A stretch of DNA of 64,000 bases from Phylloscopus collybita (Eukaryota; Chordata; Aves; Passeriformes; Phylloscopidae). Shown here piece by piece: positions 12,092 to 25,440 of the stretch. The position numbers and the translations under genes were made by a program. The notes below the pieces were generated by a model, which was not told the DNA's origin, ran no database searches, and worked only from the letters and a program-made list of their open reading frames with translations. The DNA is taken from positions 60,652,001-60,716,000 of the forward strand of contig JAJNNQ010000075.1 in assembly GCA_027886175.1 (NCBI GenBank), given 5' to 3'. Each line of letters starts with the position of its first letter. Position 1 is the stretch's first letter.

Positions 12092-14343
12092 GACATATTT
12101 TCACCCCTACCTCCAATTAGGGCACTTTTGGGCAGAGAGAGATTTGTTGAAAATTTTCCAGTAAAACTTTCACAGGACATGCTCTGTTGAGAAAGAAGAA
12201 AACCCCACAAAACCAAAACACCACCAAATAAAACTCATAAAGGCGTAACCAAAGCCAACCTTACGAGCTTCAGTTTTCATTTCTGTACAGCTGCCAAGAA
12301 GATTTCAGAAATCACTTCTGGTCACTTTTAACCAACTATGTTTGGCTTCATGTTAGTGGCTGGTCATAAGGACCCTTCTGCACCATAAACCTTATTAACT
12401 ATCCAGGCCCTGTAAGCATCTTCTCTCTCAGCAGATCTAAGGAGTGACCCAACACTCCTGGTGATGACTCTTCACAGGTAAAAGGTAGACAAAGTGGAGA
12501 TCTGTGATCAGAAATGGCAGAGATTATGAGTATTGTAACACAATAGGAAGCTCAAAAGGTCAGCTGAAGATTGTATTGTAAGACTGAATCTGCAGGTAAT
12601 TCAAATATATTGCACAGTTAGTAGGAGACTTAAGAAAGTAGGGAAAGAGGGGAAAATTGAAATTTTTTTTTTCAGTTTGTTCTCTTAATGGGAAGAGAAA
12701 TTGCAAAGAGGTAGCACGTGCTAATAATTTATTGTTCAAAAGTTTTGAACAGCCCCACGTCACCTGTAAAGACAATCATTAAGCACTGTGTACATGGTTA
12801 AAGTTTCCTGCTATAGTGAGAAAGTCATGTGTGAAAGTTTAGTTTCACCATAACTCTCAAAATATTTACTGACATGTAAAAAATGCCTCCCTGCCTCATG
12901 TTATTACGGCCAAGGTTTCCCCAAGGAAAAAGTTTGTTTTAATAATTGGCTTATAACAGATGTTAGACTGAATAATAGAATATTAACCTGGACAATTTTG
13001 GGGTGAAAAATCTGAAATGGTGCACTAGAAGTTTCAGCAAAGGGTAATTGCAGAGCTCAAAAAGGAAGAGAAAAAAGGGAAAGTCAGTGGCACTGTGGAA
13101 TAAGCACACTCCATGAGCCTTTTCATTCAGGGCAGGGTGTAAGTATAAGCCACCTGGAGCCTTGGTTCAAAGTAACCTGAAATTATAGGAAGTGCTCTGT
13201 GGGCTGGGATGGGAGACATGACAAGTCCAGTTCTAGAGGGTTTACACATGTTACCCTTCATTTGAGGTACTGTGGAGCAACATTCGGCAGGAAGTAGTAG
13301 AAGTTGGAGGCCTGGGGAGCAAGATGCTGAGTGAAAGCCTGTGCTAGACAGCAGCAGTGTTTGCTCATTTGACATCTCTCTCTTTATTGTATCTATAATT
13401 TGGATGGACTGATGAAAACAAGCCTGCGTCTGCTGATTCTCTCTTAGGTGCTATTCCTCTCATAAAACCTTACCTTAAAGTTCTTACAATCCTGCACTAA
13501 ATTATCAGTGTGTTCACTTTTACCTGTATCAGTCTTATTTCCTCATTTCTTGATGTAATGAGTTGTCTAATTACTGCGACATCAATTCCTCCAGCAACTT
13601 CAAATAATTACATCTGTGTATTTCAATGACATCCTGAAGAGTTTGGGGGAGGTTTGCTTCAGGCTCAAAAGCATCAGGTGCCTCCTGATACACACACTTT
13701 CTGCCAAGATCTCCCTTCTTCCCTACTTTCTGAAACATCTAGAAACAAATATATGTCAGTCCTAATTAAAACAATCACCCAAGTACTGGATCTGACTCAG
13801 GGATTATCATTGTAATTTTAAGAGCTGCTTTCTCTGCAGAGTTGTATGAAGTGTCTCATTTTGTCTGTAATCTTCCTGTTTCAGTGATACCGTATTTCAC
13901 TTTTTTATTACCTACATTTTCAAAAAAGTTATAGTTTCTCTTGCTGCATTTATATGTACTCGAAGGGGAAACAAAAATAGTGATGAGCTATTTTTGAGCA
14001 TTTTGAGCAACCAAAAAGGTTGCAGTGTTCTGTTACCTCACTGGTATTGTCTGCTACATGTTTCCTCTTGCTTAATGCATAAGCAGAATTGCAGTCCTGC
14101 CTGGCTCTCACTGAGCCAGGGAAGGGGCAGAGCGAGCTGTAGGAGCAGCAGTGGAAGGGGGGCACCACACTGGTCTCTAAGACCAGCTCTTGAAACAAAG
14201 TGCCTTTCCAAAACAGTGTCAGTATGGAATGAGAACACAGGCTGCTGTCCCCGTATCCTGGACCATCACCCTGCATTAATAGAGAAAAAATATGGTAGGC
14301 AGGCAGGCTCCCACCCCCAAAATGAGCAACCACAAACCATCTG
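12092..14343. other. Unique noncoding sequence
   Basis: No recognisable coding, RNA or transposon content. There is a short AC/AA-rich patch near 12190-12235. Frames are all short, except one of 161 codons on the minus strand at 13950-14435 that runs through the tandem duplication and has no familiar domain. Confidence 0.55.
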
Positions 14344-14457
14344 AACAACACATCAGAATTCACCCTTCCAAGCTTCACATGTCCACACCTGTGCCAGTCA
14401 AACAACACATCAGAATTCACCCTTCCAAGCTTCACATGTCCACACCTGTGCCAGTCA
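14344..14457 (+). repeat. Perfect 57-bp tandem duplication
   Basis: Bases 14344-14400 are repeated without a mismatch at 14401-14457. Each unit begins AACAACACATCAG and ends CTGTGCCAGTCA. Similarity stops at once on both sides (14343 versus 14400, and 14458 versus 14401). Lack of divergence points to a recent duplication or a polymorphic minisatellite seed. The unit has no resemblance to a known repeat that I can name. Confidence 0.97.
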
Positions 14458-15277
14458 CTTTGAGGCGTAAGAGAAAATTCTGGGGTGGATTCATCTCATT
14501 TTAATAAAGCCGTGTAAAGTAATTCAGGTAATTTATGCCACAGAAACCCCTTTCTCCCTCTTCCCATAAATAAAAGCTTTCATGTTGTAAGGTTCATTTT
14601 ATCTCTGGAAGGGCATTTGGAAAAAAAAAAGCTCATGTTCTTGGTAGAGAGGAGACTTGAGGGAAGAAAGGCAGTGATGTAAATGTACCTAACTGCACAG
14701 TCAGAAGACTACACTTACAATAACCTTGGGCCCTTCTTAGCAGAGCATTGCACAGGGATGTGGGTGGAGACTTTTTTAAACATTAATGCTCTCTGGCATA
14801 TGTTCTAAATAAATGAGCGGAACGAAAAAGCATGGAAAAATATTTCGTACTGGGATTATTAATCTCTGTGGTATTCAGCCACTTCTTAGCAACAAACATT
14901 CCCCTGAGCAATTATTTCAATCAGAAGTCACATCTTGGTCTTCAAGCCCTTTTGGGCATATTTGAATTACATTTGGTGCATGAAATATATTTTGGGGCAT
15001 AACCACAGGGCAGTTTGGAAAGACCTTGGGGATAGTTTTGTACATAGGCTGTGAGCAGATAAATTGCATTTAAAATCATCCACTTGGAATTCCAGTATTC
15101 TTGAGGTAGTGGCTGCTGGAGATCAGCATGAAACATCTCCTGGCTGAACACATGCAAACGTGTTACCAGGTGCATGGTATCCATCCTTAATCACACTAAA
15201 ATTGGTGATTAGAAAAGTTATGGAAATGTTTAATGATTGCAAGATTAGATTATTTCATGAACATCATCACCCTAATG

Positions 15278-15280
<3 letters not shown>
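14458..15280. other. Unique noncoding sequence
   Basis: Nothing recognised beyond short A runs near 14621-14630. Confidence 0.55.

Positions 15281-15313
<33 letters not shown>
15281..15313 (+). repeat. Poly-T run (33 T)
   Basis: Thirty-three T in a row, following AAC and followed by GCATGGG. No TTTATT (AATAAA on the minus strand) lies within the first 30 bases to the right, so a minus-strand retrocopy tail is not supported. Confidence 0.95.
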
Positions 15314-15315
<2 letters not shown>

Positions 15316-18300
15316 ATGGGAAGCAATAGTGTATTTTTTCTTCTAAAGGATGTCATCAGCTTGAGAAGCTTACTTCATCCTGCAGTTACACCAAAGGCTG
15401 GGCTGAAGATAAGGAGGGATTTTATAAATAATTTTTAACTACACATTTGGATAGTAACTTGGAAATTATATATTCAGTACTCACTCCAGTGGTCATTTAT
15501 CAGAAAACTACTATGACCCTGTGGCAAATCAGGACATTATGTGGTAATCCTGCACAGAAAAGTCTCAGTGAATGATGCAAGGAATAAGTTCCAACATGTC
15601 CCTTAAACCTCATACTTCTTTTCTGGCATTTAAGAACAAAACCTGTGTGAATAATGAATATTGGGGTTGTTTACCATCATCACTGCTTCTGTTCCATTTC
15701 TGTGGAAGCGACCTTAAAGCTGTAATAATTTGACTAGCAATGTGATACCTGCAATTCTTGTATTATTTGTAGGTACACTGAAAGAGCGACATTTGGAAGG
15801 TGAAATGTAGCCAAGTGAAACTATTGCTGTGAGCCCAACCTTTGGCTGCTGCCAGGCTTGGTTCCTGCACTGAGCTTTCCACATCTGGATTAAAGAAACC
15901 AAGCATGAATATTTTTCCCCTTAGAGCAACGTCATGCCAGATCTTTGACACAAAGCCAGAATGGTGTGTGTATTCAGAAGTTCATAATGGCTACAATCCA
16001 CAGAGACTGTAAATGGGCCCCTAATCTCACCTAACTTGCAGGTATTTTTACATTGCAGACACACCTGAACCAGTCACCTAGGTCCTCATTTTAGCTGGGG
16101 GAAAAAAAAAAAATCAGCATTTCTGTTGCATCATTTTTTTGGAATTTTATGAGCTTTTACTTCTCTCATGCTGGAAGACCCCAAAGGGAATTTCTTTATA
16201 GTTGTCTGAGAGCAACTATATCCAGTGGGATCAACTGGAGCCAGAGAGCCATATGTAGACCCAGTCTCATCACTTTGACACAGAATTATCCTGTCTAAGT
16301 CCAGACATCTGACAAAAGAACCTGAGTTCAGACTACCATTCTTCAGAAGCCACCAAAGACTGATACCTTCCAGGATCAAGACACTATGCTGGACACAAGT
16401 ATTCCTGTCAATTACTCCCAATCACCTTCTGACCTTCTGCTGAGATTTGTAGACCAGAGGCACATAGTGGCCTCCCATCATGAAAAATATGGTGCTTTTA
16501 CTGCTGCCATAGCTTCTACTATGTGCTCCTTCACCAAGCCCTGAGCCACTGAGCTGCATCTGCTGTCACAAGCTGCCCAGCTCTCTGCACCTCTCACGGT
16601 GGCCTTTGGGTTCTGGGCATCTCACCAAGGGCTCACCCGACTCATGCAGCAGGAGGTAAAAGCAGCAGAGCACTCCATCCATCTCAGCACACTGCTCAAG
16701 ATCGTGTTTCCTGGGTAATTTCTATTGTTTTATCCATTTGGTAACTAATTTTCATTGTGTATGCCAAGTTTCAGAGGCCAGTTAAACATTTGGCAACACT
16801 AAACTATCAGCAGATTTTCATTTACGTAGCAGTAGTCTTTTGGCAATCGCATTGACTTACAGAAGAACACTTCTTTGAGGTTTATTGGTATTACATATAT
16901 TTCAGACATTTCCTAAAATAAATACTAATCCATTGCTGGAGAGAGCATTAACAAGAATATTCAGTCATTGCTTCCCAGTATCTATTTCCTGCACCTGCAA
17001 AGTCTCCATTAGTCTGCCAGCAGTACTAACACTTATTTTACTTCACTGTGCCTGTCCTAAAATTAAATAAACAAATAAGAGGTAGAAATGTCAAATAAGG
17101 CCTTGGAAGACCTTAATTTTTGTAGTATCTTTTCCCATACTGTGGGGAGACAGGGATCGTTGTTCAGTCACTCTTTCAGAATCAGCTCACATTTTGGTCT
17201 CCTCTAAGGATAATAGAGAAATCTATTTTGATTTCAACATCTGCTAGGCCAATGAATAGGAGATTTTCCATAGCTGAGATATTAAAACAATGCAAACATT
17301 TATGTGCTAAATTCTGCTTGTTATTCAGTTTACATCTGTTAGAATTGATAGGTTAAAAATCCTGATCCCTCTGTGGAAAATTCTCACCAAATAAAGCATA
17401 AAAGGGAGGAAAGAATGAAATGCTGTTTTTTAAATATCCTTCTCTGGTTCTCTTGTAATTTGATACCTGGAATCTAATTTAAAATATGTAAATAGAGTAA
17501 AATGTAACTTTAATCATAATTATCAGTCACCAGGTCTGGACTGCATAGCACACACAGCCTGACAAAGACCATTTTAAAGACAAAGTATCTCGCACTTCTC
17601 TAGCAGGTCTAATCCTTCATATTAGGGAATGTAGAGGGGACTTGTTGTTTTGATGAGGAGCATTTTTTATCAGGAACAGTTCACAATGGAGGGGAAGACA
17701 GGCTTTCTTGCTTTGCCTGCATTTTTCTTCATTTCCTTTGTTTTCTTTAAAATTAAACTCTAGTAAACTTAATTTTTAAATGAAAAAAAACCATTTGTCT
17801 AAGAAAAATCTAAGTATAATTCAAAAGCTTTGAACTGAACTGTCATTTCTTTTTGAAAGAAAACAATGTAATGAATTTTACACAGATGTTTCAATTCTTA
17901 AAGGGAAAACATCCCCTCCACATTCTACTGTTAGAAACAGGCTTTGCTGTCACTAAAAGCTGTTTGCTGTTCTTGGTGCAGAAAGGGATCTCTGCCCTGA
18001 TCTTTGCTTCTGTGGCAAGGAGCTACAGAGGTGAGCCTTCTCCACTCCTAAATACAAGGTCATCGTTGAGGGTGTCTGTCAGACCGTATCCTTTTCCTTT
18101 TCATCCATTTGTGTTCAACCTGGGCACAAAATCATCTTTTCCCCACTTGTACCCCTTGTACAAGCAAGTGGACCGGAAGAGTGGAATGTTTCCAACTAAA
18201 GTTGGTGCTGCCCGCCAGGGTGGAGTATCTTTTTTCTCAAAGTGCAAGAATGGGAAGGTGACCGTGGGGGAAATCACCCAGTACACTTAGCAGGTGGTAG

Positions 18301-18530
18301 GTTAAAGGCGGCAGAAGGAATAATGACTGTTTCACACATCAGAGCATCGTTACGGAATGTATTGCCATCGGATGTTGGAGAGGCAGGCGGAGGAAAAATA
18401 ATTCAAAGGGAGATTAAAACAAGTTCACTGGCAGCCTATACAGCTATCATATGCTGAGTGTAGAGACAATATCTGGCTCAAGAAGCCAGTCCACATTCCT
18501 GGTTTCCCAGCAAACCACTGAAAAGTCTCT
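15314..18530. other. Unique noncoding sequence
   Basis: No gene or transposon recognised. A frame of 145 codons at 17853-18290 (+) begins without a recognisable domain and is partly overlapped by an antisense frame; I treat it as chance. The sequence is AT-rich at 16700-17900. Confidence 0.55.
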
Positions 18531-18840
18531 CTCTGTGACCGCCTCGCCCTGCTTCTCTCTCTCTAAACCTCTGCAGCTGCAGGCCACTGTCAGCAGGCGC
18601 GTGCTGGGCTGGCTGGGCTTTGGCCGTGCCCCACCGCAGCGGTTCTGGTGGCACCGGCTGAGGGGACGAGGCTATGGCACCCCTCACACCGGCCACCAAG
18701 GCTGACAAGGTGCAGAGAGGAGTGCAAACGGCGCCCTAATTAACAGTGATGCAAGAGGGCTCTGCAGGCACTGTGCCTCCCCAGGACGTGACAGCTCCCA
18801 GGGCTGGCACAGCAGTGATAGGGGCTCTACACCATCCCTA
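18531..18840. other. GC-rich block with moderate CpG content
   Basis: About 14 CpG in roughly 300 bases by eye, with GC content clearly above its surroundings. No splice-bounded exon or known domain was seen. It could be a small regulatory island or an old GC-rich repeat. Confidence 0.3.
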
Positions 18841-20400
18841 GAGCGTAGCTGGTTGCTTGATGCCATAGTTTAGGACTAAGTATGCAAGTGCATTTTCAAT
18901 ATAGCTGGTGGCAGAAATTGCACTTCTAAGCTGTCTGGTGGATTTATATGCTTAAAGGATTATGAATCACTGCGAACCAGTACCATTTGCAATGTTTTGC
19001 TTTCTATTCTACAGATCCAATTACTTGAGGGCATATTTGATTGTATGTGTAGTTAGAATAGGGGTTTGCTCTGGTTATTTTACATTTTCATTACAGTAAG
19101 TTAATACAGAGGCAGACCTCAATCTAGAGATTTATGCTAAACTTCAGCAGTATTACTTAACTGAGTAAAGTTAAGTATATGGGTAGGTAAAGAGGTAAAG
19201 AATTAAGCACAGACCTCAATAAACAGGCATCTCTAAGGATGGAACCACACCACAAATAAACAAATCAGGAAGGATATAAACCACACCTAATCCTGCATGA
19301 ATGGCAGCAATTGTTTGTGCCTGAGCACTCACACACAACCAGATTTGAACAAACCATTTCTGGGATAGGAAGCAGAATCTATTGTACATATTGTCCAGGT
19401 AAATAATGAAAGACTGCCAACTTTGCTTGAATACTCCACCTGATCTCGTTGGGAGTTCAAAAGATGCGAAATGCATTTGCACAGCTCTGCTCATTCTGGT
19501 GCTGATCTAGGAGCTGCACGTGGCACGTATCTTGCCATAGAAGTGTGAATGAGGAAAGAGCACACAGTGTGAGCCAGACCACAGAGACTGAGACCAGAGG
19601 TACGGGAGAATGCACAGAGACCTCTGTTCTGCCTGCATTCCAGAGAGACTCAGATCTCAGACCTTATCTCAGGGATCTGTTGTCCACTACCAGTATCAGC
19701 CTTGTGTGAAAATTTACACCATAAAATCTCAGAAGGAGGGACTTCTCCTCTACTTTAGTTTTCATGTTAGAACAGGACATGCCTGCCCAGGTGGAGTGAG
19801 CAGTGCAGTGAGCAGGATGTGCTCCAGTGTGTCCACCATAGGTTAAGAACAAACGAAATGGACAGGTATGGCTCACACACATTTTCAATTGCTTTGAACA
19901 ATTGCATTAATTTTCACTAAGGAAAAACCCACCCAAAATCACACAGAGGAGAAGGAGCCCTTCTAGACTCCCAGTAAGACCTTCATCATTAAGGTTCATA
20001 ATGAACCTTCAGGTTTCATTAAGGACAAAGTTTTTCCAAGCTACCATTTACTACCTTTTGGAAAAACTATTATGTGGCACTAGTGAGACAATTCCCACAC
20101 AGGAAGCACAAGGGGTTATTTTGTCTAATTGTGGGCAAGCAGAGCCACAGAGAAGTATTTTGGTGCCTGTACCACCTTTCTTTTTGTATTCCCAGGTAAG
20201 ACCATCAGCACCTCATCCGGCTACTCAGACCAGCTATAACTCTTTCCTGACCTGCAGAAGCCTCTGCCCAGCAGGTTCTGATTTTATTTGCTTCAGCCTG
20301 ACAGCTGTTCAGAGTATCTGTCTCTCTTCACCAGCCATTCATGCAGCTCTGTAAACAACTGCAGCATAAATAAGTAATGGGTGGTTGTAGAGAAGACAGA
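18841..20400. other. Unique noncoding sequence with small palindromes
   Basis: No gene recognised. A perfect 9-bp-arm hairpin lies at 19154-19177 (TACTTAACT, 6-base loop, AGTTAAGTA). The 19-base palindrome AAGGTTCATAATGAACCTT lies at 19991-20009. Confidence 0.55.
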
Positions 20401-20404
20401 CTTT

Positions 20405-20687
20405 TCTTGGAGGTACCTAGGAATAAGACAAAAGGCAGTGGACACCAGTTGAAACACGGGAAATTTCAACTAGATTTAAGGAAAAAAAAAATCTGCATGA
20501 TGAGAGGGGTCAAACACTGGATCAGGTAGCCCAGAAAGGAGGTTGAACCTCAATCCTTGGAGATATTCAAATACCCACTGGACAAGGCCCTGAACAACCT
20601 GCTCTATTTTTGGAGACAGTCCTGCTAAAGTTGGGTGTTGGACTAGAGACCTCCAGAGGTTCCCTTCTTCCTAAGTGATTCTGTAAT
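20405..20687 (+). mobile_element. CR1 LINE, truncated 3' end
   Basis: The order of blocks matches the avian CR1 3' end. It runs through the GACAA..AGGCAGTGG segment, the TGGATCAGGTAGCCCAGA segment, GGAGATATTCAAA, the GGACAAGGCCCTGAACAACCTGCTC segment and TTGGACTAGAGACCTCCAGAGG. It ends at GTGATTCTGTAATG with one worn copy of the terminal 8-mer. Only the end of the reverse-transcriptase frame and the 3' UTR remain. It is 5'-truncated, as is normal for CR1, and not coding. Confidence 0.93.
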
Positions 20688-20689
20688 GC

Positions 20690-23175
20690 CAGTAAACCTG
20701 CATCAAATAAATGCATTTTTGTTATTAATTACCAAGGGAAACATTCTCTTATTAAAAGGGGGAAAAAAAAGTTAATGGAAGAAGTTGATGTCCTTTAAAG
20801 AGTACAGAAAAGGCCATTCAATTAGAGTGAACACCATTTTTAATGAGGAGAAGGAATCATAGTGTTCTTCTGAGAGCCCAGGGTAAGGCTGTGCTTGTAG
20901 TTACTTATGCATGGAGGTATAATATGGGTGCATGGAAATGGCACTATACATGCAACAAGGGTTTTGGTTACTTTTGTGAAAGTAGGAATTCTTTTGCATA
21001 TTTTCCCACTCCCAATCTAATATCCATTTGCTGCAGACTGTAGCTTCATGCTTTTCATCACTGAATTAGCCAAAAGTTTGGCCATTAGGTAGAGAAAGCA
21101 TTTTAAACACAGTCTGTCCAGATTATTCATACTTGAAGAATGTAAAATCAGAAAAAATAGTAAAGCACCAGACTGTAAGTTCAGGTGTAATTTTCCTTCA
21201 CTGGTTGTGTTTCAGATAGAGCTTGGTCACTGACTCCATATTCATTGTGTCCAATCACAACTGATTTAGATCACTTCAAAAAACTACAGTGACTAACTTC
21301 CCTCTCTTGGTCCTGCAGTGCTCCTGCTACAGTTTTTACCTTTCATCCCTTCTCCCCTGCCTGACACATCATCTCTGTTTTTTATCTGAAAGGTTTCAGC
21401 ACAGAGTGACAAGCACTAGTTCAAACCATTCCAGCCCAGGGAAGGAGCAGGGAAGGTTGCAACCCCCGTGCACAGTGTCTGCTCCCAACAGCAACATCAA
21501 TCATGTGGAGGGAAATAAAGGAGAGATTTCCAATTGCTTAAAGAGGAATTTCTAATTTGCTAGGATCAGTTCCTGTTGATTCGATATAAAATGTAGATAC
21601 TGGAAGACACTACTTCCTAGTTCCAAAAACTGCAGGAGCTCTCAAGATATAGAGTGCCACAAAAAAGCAAGAACAAAAATCAAGGGTTTGTGCACAACTT
21701 ACTTGCTAAATCTACAGCAACTGGGAACACTGCCAGACCAAACTGCTCCGATGAAGAGAGGCATTTGCCACAACAAACATTCCACTCCACATCCTGGATC
21801 ACACAGTTTTAAAAAGACATATTTGAGCAGCAAATAAAATGCAATGACGATATCAAATTTAACATCAGAGAGGAATCTTTTAGTATCTGCCAGTCCTTTG
21901 AGTGTCAAATAGAGGAGGAAAAAATCAGAGAAGCTGAGACTCTGCTTTTTGCTTTCTACTGTTTATGATGAAATGACTTATTCAGAGGACAGATACTGTG
22001 AATATGTGAGCTGTGCTATGACCAGCTGGCCTATTTTGGATTTCAGCCGCAATACACAGATGGAAAGTATGTTTCTAGATTGCATGATTTCTTTCTAAAA
22101 TCTGCTTTTTTTTTTTTTTTTAATCAGCAATTACTGAGGTTATGGAGAAAGTGTGGCAGCTCCTTTGAAGCTTAAAGAGAGTTCAAAGATCATTCAAACA
22201 CCATTTTTTGAATGTTTTTTGTGGAGACCAGCGTATATTTTGCAATCCCACTGCTGAAATCTCAAACAGGTGACAGAAATTGTATGTTGTTTCACAGTTT
22301 GCCCTATGGAAAAGGCATAAAAAAAGTTAAACGATTTGACAGAGAAATATGAAAGCTACCATGTGTATTTGCTGTCTCTGTCAACATGAGCTGCATTTAG
22401 TTTGGGCAGGAGTCTTTCGTTATCAATACCTCAAGGAATATAAGGAACTGGAGAAAATAGAAAGTAGGACCGTTCTAGGTGCCTTGCAGCACTGCTAGAG
22501 TCAAGTTGTCAAAAACAATCTCCCTTCCTTTGGAAGAACAATTTGCATACAAACTGCAGAGGCTGAACCAGTCCTTTCCTCTTGCTTAGAATGCTGCAAG
22601 GCAAGATTTCTGGATTAAATTCTATTAATCATTCCTGGATCTCAGCTCTTTTTCTTTTTTTAAAAATCTGTACACAAAACCTCACAAACTCACTCAGACC
22701 GTTGCCTTATTTCAGATTACAATTGCTATATCAATGGCCTATTTGAGACCAGTATATTTTATTTTGATGTTTATAGGGACATATTATCAAGGAGGTCTAC
22801 TCCTTCCAAATTGTAGTGCCCACACACAACTAAACCAGGATCCTATATGTGGTGGAAAAAGGAATGACTCCAGGCATACCCATACACCCAGCTGATTGCT
22901 ACTTTCCCTCCATCGACAGATAAAACTACAAAGCCTCCTAAAACCAGGAAACACAGCTTCCTAAAACCAAAGCAGTATCTTTCCTAGGAGCCCTCTGCAA
23001 ATCCCAAAGGTGACAATTGTCCCATAATTTGCATGTGAAGGAATCTGAAGCTCAAGATTTTATGTTTTCCTTGCTTAGGGAAGTCAAAGAGGCAGCTCAG
23101 GCCTCAGCAAATGAAGACTAGGTCTGGTTATAAATAATTGCTTCTGGAACTGGCCTCCACTCTAGATTCATTCTA

Positions 23176-23178
<3 letters not shown>
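20690..23178. other. Unique noncoding sequence
   Basis: No gene, RNA or transposon recognised. It contains a T run near 22105-22120. All frames are under 90 codons. Confidence 0.55.

Positions 23179-23211
<33 letters not shown>
23179..23211 (+). repeat. Poly-T run (33 T)
   Basis: Thirty-three T in a row. On the right, TTTATT (AATAAA on the minus strand) lies at 23245-23250, about 33 bases from the run. This is slightly beyond the usual distance for a polyadenylation signal. A minus-strand retrocopy tail is possible but weakly supported. Confidence 0.95.
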
Positions 23212-23214
<3 letters not shown>

Positions 23215-25440
23215 GCGGACAGGTAACAGTTGTTAAAGCAGGACTTTATTCCAAAACCTGAAGGTGTACTAAGGGCAGTCACTTGCTGGTGAAACAAGCA
23301 CATAAATAACATGAATTTATTTTAGAAGGAGAAAAAAACCCCAGCAACTCCTGGACTTCCCCCGTTCTCCTCCTCCCCACACGGAAAGCACTTTACAGCC
23401 ATAGTATTTTTATTCACCCATAAACAAATCAGTGGTTTAACTCTCCTGTTGTACTGACAGGAAATGGTCTTCTGTGACCTGGAAAACTCAGCAAGTTTCT
23501 GAACGGAAACATCCGTATTTTGACTTCTTTACTTATTCTTTAAAAGAAGCTTATGAATATATTTTTGTCAAAGAGCTTGGCATTATCTTCAAGAAAAAAG
23601 AAAAAAACACATTGTAAAAATCATATTTGTGGGAATCACAAAATCATTTCTACTTAGCTTCATAATAAGCCATTTTCTCTTTACAGATTGACTGTAAGGC
23701 AAAGAAACCTTGTGTAAAGCAAACCTGTGCTGGAATGTTTTGCTGTGCACCCTATTCACTGATCTATTACTGAACAAAGGTAGTGACCTAGAGAAAACAA
23801 CAAAAAAACCCACAGTGCCATATGATAGGAAAGATCTTCTTTATGTGCTCCGCAATAATGTGTTGCAATATTCCCAAAATGGCAGCTGCCCCTTTGGAGA
23901 GCTCTCTACAGAGGGGAAGACAGTATAACCATAGCCACAAAAAACAAATATGTTTGATTAAGTCATGTACCAAGGAGTACCTTTCCTGTTCAATCAGCTT
24001 CAACTCTGTTGAAATAATATGACAGAATTTTTGCCTCATGTAGATGCAAATAGGCAGTGCTCCAGATATCTCCACTGAGAATATCATTTTAAAACTAGGC
24101 AAACGAACAAAAAGAAAAGCCTCTTGAATAGTTTTAATTTTCTAGAATTTGCCAAGGCTGCTTACTGCTAGGCTACTCTCCCTGCAGCACTATTTTGTTG
24201 GACAGGGAGCCCAAGCCCCCTAGTTTCTTCAAGCCTTCTGCCTTGTAAGCATTACGCCCTTAGAACGGGCAACAATACACAATTACTTGAAACGTCAGAA
24301 CAAAACCAAACAATTGACATCTAGAGTATCAGGTATCAACTTCTCATAGCAAGTCATTTGTAACTAACCCTTACAAGAGAAAGGTCAGAGGAAAATTATC
24401 TTTTAAAGCATACAATGTGAGGAATTTTTCTTTCATTCATTCAGCTTTGTAATTCAAATTTTTTTAATTCATTTCAGAAGAGTTAAGAGAGCCCTACTAT
24501 GAAGAGGAATAGTTTCTCCGAAGAGTAACTCTTCCATCAGATTTTTTTCCCCACACTATCTTATGGACATATCTGTTCATTTTTATACTTTCAATTTATA
24601 ATATTATTATATTATAAAGTATTATTATACTTTTATAAATTTTAAGCTTCTCAGCAAAACATTTAGAAGTGCTAGAGGTATAATATTCTAATCATTTTTC
24701 CTAAAGTTCATTCAGTAATTCTATTTTTTTTAGGAGTGTAAGAGGCCAAGGTAGACTGAGATGGGTTACATTTTCCTTATGCATTTTAGCATAGTTGCCT
24801 TTAAGTTTTGAGTCAACAGTAAGCAAGAGAGCCCGTTAATGGACAGGGGCCTATTTCTGAGTCCCCTTTGGTCACGTTGCAGAGGAGCACTCCACCGTGT
24901 AAGAAAAAATGAACAGATTTTCCTGGTTTCCAATGCCTGCATCAGTAGGTGTTTGTGATGTTTCCCTTCCTAGGACTCAGGCACCAAGGAAGGATTTGAG
25001 TCAGTGTGCAATATTCATCCCAGGTCTACAATCTCCCATGGACTTATACGTAAGGTTAAATAGACGGAAATAAAAAGAGAAAAGGGACAAAGAAATTGAG
25101 TCCAGGGCACAAGTCATACATTTCATACTGATGAAAGCATGGTGTGTTTGCTCTCATCTCTGTATAAGGTGCTTGGGAGCTGTGGTAAGTCACTGGAAAA
25201 GTCTTCAATATCAACTCTACCATTTCTCCATCCACTGGTATGGATATGACTATTAGTCATGTTTTAGTCTATCAGTCCTGCTGTCACCATATTGTAAATT
25301 AACCTGGGACTGATATGAGCAGAGGTGAGCTGCTTGTTTTTTTCTTTTTTTTCCCCCTGTGAAATAAATTTTAAAATATTTTAAAATATTCACTTTCCAG
25401 GTAGTCCTTTCATTTCTGTAATTCAAACACGACACAAACC
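23212..25440. other. Unique noncoding sequence
   Basis: No gene recognised. A 24-base near-palindrome of A and T lies at 24595-24618, with 10-bp arms TTTATAATAT and ATATTATAAA. A duplicated 10-mer TTTTAAAATA lies near 25370-25390. Confidence 0.5.

Noticed and set aside
11550..12164. 204-codon plus-strand frame and 114-155-codon antisense frames
   Set aside because: They lie in a GC-rich block where stops are rare; the plus-strand frame runs into poly-A (poly-lysine). No known protein is resembled.
17853..18290. 145-codon plus-strand frame
   Set aside because: No recognisable domain, and composition typical of chance translation.
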